Positions 6,436 through 13,221 of a stretch of 24,306 nucleotides of DNA are shown here, piece by piece. The notes beneath the pieces were generated by a model. It was not told where the DNA came from and did no database searches. It was given only the letters and a program-made list of their open reading frames with translations. Numbering within the stretch: the first letter of the stretch is position 1; every line of letters begins with the position of its first letter. Position numbers and translations under genes: made by a program. The DNA is from Mollicutes bacterium (GTDB lineage: Bacteria; Bacillota_I; Bacilli_A; RF39; UBA660): NCBI GenBank assembly GCA_012838395.1, contig DUPI01000056.1:1-24306 (forward strand), given 5' to 3'.

Positions 6436-7665
6436 CTATTTTTTTCTATATCTACGATTATATCTTTTAATTGTTTTCTTTTTTCTTTTTCTCTTTTTTA
6501 TTATTCTCCCTAAAATAATTATTAAAATTATTATTACAATATTTGATTTTAAAAACTGAATAATAGAAAACGGAACTTTTTCTTGTAAAGTAACACTTAT
6601 GGTATTAACTTTTTGATCCCCATACATTATATCAAGAGTACCTATTTCTTTGCCTACTTTGGTAAATGGTTTTAATACATCAGGACCATTGTATTTTAAT
6701 CTTACCTGTTCCTTATTAAAAGAGCTATCTGAATAATACTTCACATCATACGGAGCTTTAAAACTAACGTTTTTTAGTTTGCTATATTTTGTATCAAACG
6801 TAAGTAACTTAGCATCTTTATCAACTAAATTATAATATTTATAATTATTAAAATAGTAATCATACACTTCAATTGCATCCTCTAAATGATTGGCTTTTTC
6901 AAAAGAAATAGGAGCTTTAGTTGTTACTAATAAATATTTAATATCATTAGTTTTATCATGGCCGACACTGGCTAGACAAAAACCAGCATCATCGGTATAA
7001 CCCGTTTTAGCACCAACTACACTGTTTATATTAAGACCATACCTTATTGATGTATTACTAAGCGTACTGTAGATTGTCATTGAATCATCACTAAGAGTGT
7101 AAGATCTACTTTCAAAAATGGTTTTAAAAAGTTTGTTTTCTAATGCCACTTTTAATAATCGAGCTACTTCATCAACTGTTGATATTTGACCTATTTCATC
7201 AAGTCCGGTAGCATTAATATATTTAGTGTTCACAAGCCCTAACTCTTTTGCTTTATCATTCATAAGTTTAACAAAATTAGTCTCACTTCCAGCTAAACTA
7301 ATAGTTAAAGCCCTAGTAGCATCCGCACCACTAGAAATAAAGGTACCATATAATAAATCTTCATATGTTAAAACTTGGCCATCCTTAAGCCCGATTACAG
7401 CAGCCTCAGCCTCATATAAACCTTCAAACATGCTATTATTTAAAACAACAGTTTTATTAATGTCAGCAATTTGCTCAATAGCAACTAATGTCGTCATTAT
7501 TTTAGTTAAACTTGCAATACTAGTTATTTCATCTTTGTTTTTTTCATAAACAATTTTATTATCATTTAAATTATACATTACTGCATGTTCACTTGTTATT
7601 TCTAAAGCATTTACATTAAAAATCATCATAAATAAGGCAACAAATATTATTAAAATTTTCTTCAT
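6436..7665 (-). CDS. D-alanyl-D-alanine carboxypeptidase (PBP5/DacA family, peptidase S11)
   Basis: This enzyme removes the terminal D-Ala from peptidoglycan side chains outside the cell. The 409-residue protein has a signal peptide ending near VNA (residue 20), the catalytic SLTK tetrad (Ser52, Lys55) and the KTG motif (220-222, AKTGYTDDAGFC). The middle motif, usually SGN, is SGA here (112-114, in SSGADATRA). The C-terminal beta domain (about 285-365) is followed by a true membrane helix (about 370-390) and a very basic tail (KKRKRKKK), instead of the usual amphipathic anchor. It is probably monocistronic, with a hairpin before it and a terminator after it. Its presence shows the organism makes a peptidoglycan wall. 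Confidence 0.92.
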   Translation of the reverse strand: MKKILIIFVALFMMIFNVNALEITSEHAVMYNLNDNKIVYEKNKDEITSIASLTKIMTTLVAIEQIADINKTVVLNNSMFEGLYEAEAAVIGLKDGQVLTYEDLLYGTFISSGADATRALTISLAGSETNFVKLMNDKAKELGLVNTKYINATGLDEIGQISTVDEVARLLKVALENKLFKTIFESRSYTLSDDSMTIYSTLSNTSIRYGLNINSVVGAKTGYTDDAGFCLASVGHDKTNDIKYLLVTTKAPISFEKANHLEDAIEVYDYYFNNYKYYNLVDKDAKLLTFDTKYSKLKNVSFKAPYDVKYYSDSSFNKEQVRLKYNGPDVLKPFTKVGKEIGTLDIMYGDQKVNTISVTLQEKVPFSIIQFLKSNIVIIILIIILGRIIKKRKRKKKTIKRYNRRYRKK

Positions 7666-7698
7666 CTTTACACTACTTTCTAATGATTACATAAAAGG

Positions 7699-7719
7699 AA
7701 GAATACATTTAGTATTCTT
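7699..7719 (-). terminator. Hairpin after the DUF1287 gene
   Basis: A perfect 8-bp stem, AAGAATAC / GTATTCTT, with a 5-base loop starts 1 base after the stop codon at 7721. The following minus-strand bases are CCTTTTAT, a short T-run, so termination may be partial. Confidence 0.5.
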
Positions 7720-7720
7720 A

Positions 7721-8449
7721 TTAATATTTACAACTATTCCCCGGATTATCAAAGCGATAATGACCAGTAATACCATCCTTTTCATAGCGATAAATCAAAA
7801 TATCTTGTTCCCCCGGAAACTCATCTGAATTATGAATCAAATAAGGAATGCCCTCATCATTTAATTTATCAGAAATAATACCTATATGAGCATATGTCGC
7901 ACCAAAGATAACAATATCACCTGGTTTCCACTCGTCCTTTTTATAGGGGTCTAATGTTAATGAGCTGGCATGTCGATCAAAAAAAACTTTTAAATTTTGA
8001 ACACGTCTAAAATCAACAATTGAATCTGGTCCATCTGGTCTAGAAGATGGATCTGGGTATGCACTTAAATTGTTAGCAATATCTTCATTAACCATATCTT
8101 TTAAAATATATCCAGCTTCCTTAAATGCTCGCCATATAGTATCAGTACAAACTCCAATACCTTCTGGTGGGTAACCGTCAGAAAAATAGTAACCACCATC
8201 TTCAACATATTTAGTACCAATTTCTATTTCCTTTCTGGCACCAATTAAAAAGTCAGTAAAATCGTCAATACCATTTTTATTACAATCATATTTACTTTTA
8301 AAAACTTCTTCACCTTTTTGTGGTTCTTCTTTTTTAGTAACCGTTTCTTTATCCCATTTTTTAGGAAACCAGACATTAAAATGTGTAATCAATACTATGA
8401 TAATAATTAATAAATGCAAGCCAATCAATAACAACTTCTTTTTGTTCAT
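7721..8449 (-). CDS. Membrane-anchored DUF1287 protein
   Basis: A 242-residue protein with an N-terminal membrane helix (residues about 5-22) and a C-terminal domain that I recognise as DUF1287 (E. coli YijF type). The evidence is DGYPPEGIGVCTDTIWRAF, then DFRRVQNLKVFF, WKPGDIVIF, AHIGIISD, LIHNS and GHYR. The layout resembles NlpC/P60-like cysteine hydrolases, and Cys101, His188 and His206 are the candidate catalytic residues; that role is inference. Between anchor and domain is DCNKNGIDD (55-63), which looks like a dockerin/EF-hand calcium loop. The gene lies 20 bases after tex with a clear ribosome site, so it is probably co-transcribed. The next gene is a peptidoglycan carboxypeptidase, which fits a cell-wall role. 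Confidence 0.8.
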   Translation of the reverse strand: MNKKKLLLIGLHLLIIIIVLITHFNVWFPKKWDKETVTKKEEPQKGEEVFKSKYDCNKNGIDDFTDFLIGARKEIEIGTKYVEDGGYYFSDGYPPEGIGVCTDTIWRAFKEAGYILKDMVNEDIANNLSAYPDPSSRPDGPDSIVDFRRVQNLKVFFDRHASSLTLDPYKKDEWKPGDIVIFGATYAHIGIISDKLNDEGIPYLIHNSDEFPGEQDILIYRYEKDGITGHYRFDNPGNSCKY

Positions 8450-8469
8450 AAATCTACCTACCTTACTTC

Positions 8470-10620
8470 TTATTTGTTTTTTATAAGTGAAAGAGAAACT
8501 TTCTGCTTATCCATATGAATTTGATCGACATAACAATCAACAATATCACCAACACTTACAACTTCACTTGGATGTTTGATATATCTTTCAGTCAATTTAG
8601 AAATGTGGGCAAGCCCGTCGTTATCAAGTCCAATATCAATAAAAGCCCCAAAATCAACAACATTTCGAACTGTTCCTTGAAGTTGCATTCCCACCGTTAA
8701 ATCTTCAAGTTTTAAGATATCACTTTTAAGTAGTGGTTTTTCCATCATATCACGAGGATCACGATTCGGTTTGCTAAGTGAGACTACAATATCTTTTAAA
8801 GTATATTTATCTGTATTTAATTTTACGACATATTCATCAATATTAATTGTACTCAACTTTTCAATTAACTCTTCACTTCCAATTGAATGTTCATCCATTT
8901 CAAGTTCGTTTAATAATTGATAGGCAACATCATAACTTTCCGGGTGAATATCCGTAACATCCAAAGGATTTGTTCCATCAACAATTCTTAAGAAACCAAC
9001 TGCTTGAACATAAACCTTATCACTAATTAATTTTTTCCTTTTCAGTTCTTCTCTTGACATTATTTTACCATGAATATTACGATATTCAATAATTTTATCG
9101 ATATTTCTTTTATTTATTCCTGATACATATTTTAAAAGAAAAGGACTAGCTGTATTAAGATTAACACCAACTTGATTAACAGTTTTAGTAACAACAAAAT
9201 CTAAAGACTCTGTTAATTTTTTATTTGATACATCATGTTGATATAAACCAACCCCAATACTTTTGGGATCTATTTTAACTAATTCAGATAAGGGATCTTG
9301 CAGTCTTCGTCCAATACTAATAGCACTTCTTTCTTCTACTTGTAAATCCGGAAATTCTTCAGCTGCTAACTTACTAGCGGAATATACACTAGCACCCGCT
9401 TCACTAACAATAATGTATTCAACCTTATGACCTGCTTCCTTAATAAGTTCAGCAACAAAAGCTTCACTTTCCCTTGACGCTGTTCCATTGCCAATGGCAA
9501 TAATATCAATCTTATATTTTCTAATTAAATCTAACATAACTTGTTTACTTTTATCACGTTCTAATCTTGGTTCATGAGGATAAATAACTTTAATATCTAA
9601 TTTCTTACCCGTATGATCAATAACCGCTAATTTACACCCGGTACGATAAGCCGGATCTAGCGCCAAAATCATTTTATCTTTTAATGGTGGTTGTAACAAT
9701 AATTTTTCTAAGTTTTTACCAAAATTATCGATAGCTACATCTTCCGCCATTAATGTTAAATCTGATCTAATTTCTCTTTCAATACTAGGGGCAATTAAAC
9801 GTTTATAACTATCTAAAATAAATTTTTTAACATCTTCTGTTACAAAAGATTTTTCGTTTTTAATAATTTTAGAATTTAAATAATCAATAATTTGATCAAC
9901 ATCAACTTCTAAATTAACAGTTAAAACTTTTTCCTTTTCTCCTCTATTTATAGCTAACACACGATGAGGTTTTATATGTTTAACCCGTTCTTTATAATCA
10001 TAATATATCTCATATACCTTTTGCTCATCAGTGGCACCCTTTTTTAGTTTGCTAACCAATAATCCATGAATGTTAGAATTTATTCTAACCCATTTACGAT
10101 AATGGGCATCATCACTTATCATTTCAGCAATAATATAACCAGCACCAGTAACTGCATCATCAACTGTTTTTACTACTTCAGTTAAAAAAGGACTAGCCAG
10201 TGATTGAATATCTCCTGTTGTTGGAAATTCTAAAATTAATTTAGCAAGTGGTTCAAGACCTTGTTTAATAGCTTCAGTTGCTTTAGTCTTTTTCTTCTCT
10301 TTGTATGGACGATATAAATCTTCCACTTCCACTAATTTAGTAGCCTTCATAATTTCTAAGCGAAGCTCCTCAGTCATTAAATCTTTTTCTTCAATTAATC
10401 GAATAACATCTTCCTTTCGCTTAAACAAATTTACTTGATATTCATACACTTCACTAATGGCACGAATTTGTTCTTCATCTAGATTACCAGTTTTTTCTTT
10501 TCGATACCTAGCAATAAAAGGTATTGTATTTCCTTCACTAAGTAAACTTAATGTTTCTTCAACTTGATTATTTTTAATTTTTAAATTAAGTCCAATTTCA
10601 TTAATAATTTCTTGATTCAT
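8470..10620 (-). CDS. tex: Tex family RNA-binding protein
   Basis: A 716-residue protein of the usual Tex length. It has the N-terminal helical region (IPFIARYRKEKTG, DLYRPYKEKKKTKA), a YqgF/RNase H-like core (LALDPAYRTGCKLAVID, then IAIGNGTASRESE), helix-hairpin-helix segments (NLNTASPFLLKYVSGINKR) and a C-terminal S1 domain (about 640-712, VGMQLQGTVRNVVDFGAFIDIG). Tex binds nucleic acid and acts with the transcription/RNA machinery; its exact role in this group is not settled. It has an extended -10 promoter inside the 41-bp repeat and the DUF1287 gene downstream. Confidence 0.95.
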   Translation of the reverse strand: MNQEIINEIGLNLKIKNNQVEETLSLLSEGNTIPFIARYRKEKTGNLDEEQIRAISEVYEYQVNLFKRKEDVIRLIEEKDLMTEELRLEIMKATKLVEVEDLYRPYKEKKKTKATEAIKQGLEPLAKLILEFPTTGDIQSLASPFLTEVVKTVDDAVTGAGYIIAEMISDDAHYRKWVRINSNIHGLLVSKLKKGATDEQKVYEIYYDYKERVKHIKPHRVLAINRGEKEKVLTVNLEVDVDQIIDYLNSKIIKNEKSFVTEDVKKFILDSYKRLIAPSIEREIRSDLTLMAEDVAIDNFGKNLEKLLLQPPLKDKMILALDPAYRTGCKLAVIDHTGKKLDIKVIYPHEPRLERDKSKQVMLDLIRKYKIDIIAIGNGTASRESEAFVAELIKEAGHKVEYIIVSEAGASVYSASKLAAEEFPDLQVEERSAISIGRRLQDPLSELVKIDPKSIGVGLYQHDVSNKKLTESLDFVVTKTVNQVGVNLNTASPFLLKYVSGINKRNIDKIIEYRNIHGKIMSREELKRKKLISDKVYVQAVGFLRIVDGTNPLDVTDIHPESYDVAYQLLNELEMDEHSIGSEELIEKLSTINIDEYVVKLNTDKYTLKDIVVSLSKPNRDPRDMMEKPLLKSDILKLEDLTVGMQLQGTVRNVVDFGAFIDIGLDNDGLAHISKLTERYIKHPSEVVSVGDIVDCYVDQIHMDKQKVSLSLIKNK

Positions 10621-10629
10621 TTTCTGTCT

Positions 10630-10670
10630 CCCTACTACGCATATAATTATATCATATCATTTTAGTTTTT
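10630..10670 (-). repeat. 41-bp direct repeat, copy A (tex promoter)
   Basis: This copy and the one at 11106-11146 match at 37 of 41 positions, in the same orientation. Both begin with AAAAACTAAAATGAT and end with TAGTAGGG. Each covers the last codons of one gene, an extended -10 TGATATAAT (here 10646-10654) and the start of the leader of the next gene. In both copies the following ATG is at the same distance. The two copies flank the ASCH-domain gene. Confidence 0.85.
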
Positions 10671-11096
10671 ATAAATATTAATAATTAAAATAAGATTAGT
10701 TTTGGTTTTTATGTATTCTGTTAATTCAGGATATCTGTCATCATAAGCATAACTTTGTGGGGGTGAAAAACCAAATTTTTCTTTTAATTCAACCAGAGGT
10801 ATCGGGTGTTCTAATTTATAAACCTTGTTAATTTTATACGCAAATTTCTCCTCTTTTATTCCTTGGTTAAATTCATTATTTCCATACCCCGAATCACTTA
10901 TTTGATTAGGTGATTGAATAATATCACTTAATTTAATAACATACTTTAATGCCGAAGTTGGCGAAGATTCATAAACATATAAAGTATTAATAAACCTCTT
11001 GGGGATATATTTTCTAAACTCATGATCTTTCCTACCAGATTCAATTAACTTTGTATATTGCGGTTTTATACTTATATATATTGCTTTTTCTTCCAT
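10662..11096 (-). CDS. ASCH-domain protein (PUA-like fold)
   Basis: A 144-residue protein starting YISIKPQYTKLIESGRKDHEFRK, which is the ASCH/PUA-like signature (a short strand, then K.I..G.K..EFRK). It is followed by LYVYESSPTSALKYVIKL, another strand pattern of the fold. ASCH domains are thought to bind RNA or modified nucleic acid; the role here is unknown. Such genes are often found near mobile DNA. The gene sits as a single unit between two near-identical promoter repeats, in the same orientation as its neighbours. This suggests it was inserted or duplicated into a tex-polymerase junction. Confidence 0.75.
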   Translation of the reverse strand: MEEKAIYISIKPQYTKLIESGRKDHEFRKYIPKRFINTLYVYESSPTSALKYVIKLSDIIQSPNQISDSGYGNNEFNQGIKEEKFAYKINKVYKLEHPIPLVELKEKFGFSPPQSYAYDDRYPELTEYIKTKTNLILIINIYKN

Positions 11097-11105
11097 TATT
11101 CCATC

Positions 11106-11146
11106 CCCTACTATGCCTACAATTATATCACATCATTTTAGTTTTT
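11106..11146 (-). repeat. 41-bp direct repeat, copy B (ASCH gene promoter)
   Basis: Partner of the repeat at 10630-10670, spaced 476 bases apart. It covers the last codons and TGA of the Y-family polymerase gene, an extended -10 TGATATAAT (11122-11130) and the TAGTAGGG leader element. Three of the four differences from copy A are transitions. Confidence 0.85.
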
Positions 11147-12329
11147 TATTAATTATTGATGCTTTTTTAATCGATTCTTGACCGTATTTTTGATTAATAC
11201 TATCTACTATTTTTTCAAGTTTCATATTCTTATCACGAACATTGACATTTTCAAACAATGACACTTGATAAGTACACTCATCAGTTAAGGAATCTAAGCG
11301 AATCCCTATTAATCTTATGGGTTCTAAATCCCAAGCTGTATCAAATAACCTTTTAGCAACTTTACTTATTTCTGAAGATAAATTAGTTACGTTTTTAAGT
11401 TTTCTTTGATGGGTTTTGTTATTAAAATATTTATCACGTAAAATAACAGCAACAACACCGGCATATTTATTTTGTTTACGAAGTGAAAAAGCAAGATTAT
11501 CTGCAATCTTATCTAATACTTTATATAAGGTTTGCTTATTACTACAATCTCTCTCTAAAGTAACTGTATTACTAATTCCTTTAGGTGCGACAGGATCACT
11601 AACAACTTCTGAATCATCAATTCCGTTAGCTGTTTCAATATATTTAATGGCTTGATTTTTAAAATATTTATATAATTGATGATGATCAAAATGGGCTAAG
11701 TCATAAATGGTCTTAATTCCTAATTCTCGCATTTTAGGTGCTGTTTTGCGACCTACTCCAAATAATTTTTCAATTGGTAAGGGCCACATTTTAGCTTCTA
11801 CTTCCTCCATATATAAAGTATGAACTAAATCCGGCTTTTCAAATTCAGAAGCCATCTTCGCACAAAATTTATTATTACCAATCCCAATATTAACTGTGAA
11901 ACCTAATTTATTTTTTATTTCCTCTTTAATTTTATGAGCAAACAATAATTCATCACCATATAATTTTTTTACTTTTGTATAATCTAAAAAGCATTCATCA
12001 ATCGAATAAACTTCAATATCAGGAGTATAATTACTTAATAATTTAAATAACTTATTAGACATTTCTTCATATAACTTATAATCAGGTGGATATGATTTAA
12101 CTACAGGGCATTTCTTTCGGGCCATATATAAAGTCTCACCTGCAACTATTCCTACCTTTTTACTAGGATTAGATCTAGCTAAAACAACCCCTGAACGCTT
12201 ACTTTCGTCGCCACCAATAACTGCATAACTATCCCTTATATCATACTTAAATCCCTGATTTAAAAGAGAAACTGCCGTCCATGATAAAAAAGCATTATTA
12301 ACATCAATATGCATTATAATCCTCTTCAT
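11133..12329 (-). CDS. dinB: Y-family DNA polymerase (DinB/Pol IV-like)
   Basis: A translesion polymerase that copies past damaged bases. The 398-residue protein has the first metal-binding aspartate in MHIDVNNAF (Asp9), a probable steric-gate aromatic five residues later (Phe14) and the catalytic YSIDECFLDYT (Asp111, Glu112). It then has a helix-hairpin-helix thumb (WPLPIEKLFGVGRKTAPKMRELGI) and a little-finger domain. The NNAFLSW opening differs from the DMDCFFAS of classical Pol IV and is typical of a Firmicutes subgroup. The C terminus lacks an obvious QLSLF-type clamp peptide, but YQVSLFENV near residue 355 resembles one. A palindrome matching the Gram-positive SOS box lies in its promoter, so damage-induced expression is likely. 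Confidence 0.92.
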   Translation of the reverse strand: MKRIIMHIDVNNAFLSWTAVSLLNQGFKYDIRDSYAVIGGDESKRSGVVLARSNPSKKVGIVAGETLYMARKKCPVVKSYPPDYKLYEEMSNKLFKLLSNYTPDIEVYSIDECFLDYTKVKKLYGDELLFAHKIKEEIKNKLGFTVNIGIGNNKFCAKMASEFEKPDLVHTLYMEEVEAKMWPLPIEKLFGVGRKTAPKMRELGIKTIYDLAHFDHHQLYKYFKNQAIKYIETANGIDDSEVVSDPVAPKGISNTVTLERDCSNKQTLYKVLDKIADNLAFSLRKQNKYAGVVAVILRDKYFNNKTHQRKLKNVTNLSSEISKVAKRLFDTAWDLEPIRLIGIRLDSLTDECTYQVSLFENVNVRDKNMKLEKIVDSINQKYGQESIKKASIINKKLK

Positions 12330-12344
12330 ATTATCACCACTTTA

Positions 12345-12373
12345 ATTGTATCACAAACGAATGTTTGGGTAAA
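12345..12373 (-). promoter_or_regulatory. dinB promoter with LexA/SOS box
   Basis: The minus strand has a -10 TACAAT (12345-12350) with a TGA extension and a -35-like TTTACC (12368-12373), spaced 17 bases. Exactly filling the spacer is the palindrome CAAACGAATGTTTG (12354-12367, plus-strand reading). It matches the Bacillus SOS box CGAAC-RNRY-GTTCG at all positions except one symmetric pair. LexA bound here would block the promoter. The ATG is at 12329 after GGTGAT. Confidence 0.75.
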
Positions 12374-12387
12374 GAAATAAATGGTAC

Positions 12388-12437
12388 AAAAAAAGTCATA
12401 AACTAAAGTTTAAAAAAATTTAGTTATATGACTTTTT
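12388..12437 (-). terminator. Strong terminator after the ZIP transporter gene
   Basis: A long stem, AAAAAGTCATA(T)AACTAAA with its complement (12419-12437 with 12390-12407), has one bulged base. It is followed by TTTTTTT on the minus strand. It ends the ATPase-ZIP operon and insulates dinB. Confidence 0.85.
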
Positions 12438-12461
12438 AATTAGCAATTTTACAATTATTGG

Positions 12462-13208
12462 TTATAGAATCAAACTAGTTGCCGTAATTAGTATTCCTAA
12501 AATAATTCCAATAATATTACTTTTTTTATCATTACAATGTCTTATATGTGGTAATAATTCAAACACAGCTATATAAACAAGCATACCTTGAGTTATAGAT
12601 AAAATTATTCCTAATAAAGTAGTATTAGTTAGAATCTCACTGTTAAAATACATAATCACTCCACCAGCGAATGTTGAAATTGAAATAGGAAGTAAAATAA
12701 CTACCTTTTTAAGAAAGCCAACTCGAGCTTTAACAAGCGCTGAGACAATTAACATACCCATAGGAATGTTATGAAGTCCTACCCCTATCCCCATTAAAAT
12801 TCCCATTGATACGGAATTCGTAACTGTAGCATATATTGCCATACCTTCAATAAGATTATGAAAAATAATGGCAATACTTGAAACAATTCCCAAATGAAAT
12901 AATTCTTCACCGTGACCATGACCATGATGAGGAATGAAATTTTCAAGTGTCATTAATAATAATAGACCTAAAACCGAAAATCCAAAAACCATTACAATTG
13001 TAATTTCTCTATTATAAGTTTCAAACAATAACTCAATTGATTCAGGTAATAATTCCAACATAACTAAAGATGCGATTACTCCTAGAGCCATACTAATTGA
13101 AAAATGAACAAACTTATCATTATTCTTTGTCAACTTGACAACAACTGTTCCTATTAAAATAACTAAACCAATAATTAAAGTAAATAATAATCCAAAAAAA
13201 CTATTCAT
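12462..13208 (-). CDS. ZIP family metal transporter
   Basis: A 248-residue protein with about eight membrane helices that moves divalent metal (typically zinc, sometimes iron or manganese) into the cytoplasm. The two metal-site motifs of the ZIP family are present: HNLIEG (117-122) and HNIPMG (146-151). A histidine-rich loop (HHGHGHG, 94-100) precedes them, as is usual. It starts 13 bases after the P-type ATPase stop with AGAAGGGA as ribosome site, so the two form an operon. Metal specificity cannot be read from the sequence. Confidence 0.9.
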   Translation of the reverse strand: MNSFFGLLFTLIIGLVILIGTVVVKLTKNNDKFVHFSISMALGVIASLVMLELLPESIELLFETYNREITIVMVFGFSVLGLLLLMTLENFIPHHGHGHGEELFHLGIVSSIAIIFHNLIEGMAIYATVTNSVSMGILMGIGVGLHNIPMGMLIVSALVKARVGFLKKVVILLPISISTFAGGVIMYFNSEILTNTTLLGIILSITQGMLVYIAVFELLPHIRHCNDKKSNIIGIILGILITATSLIL

Positions 13209-13221
13209 ATTCGCTTCCCTT

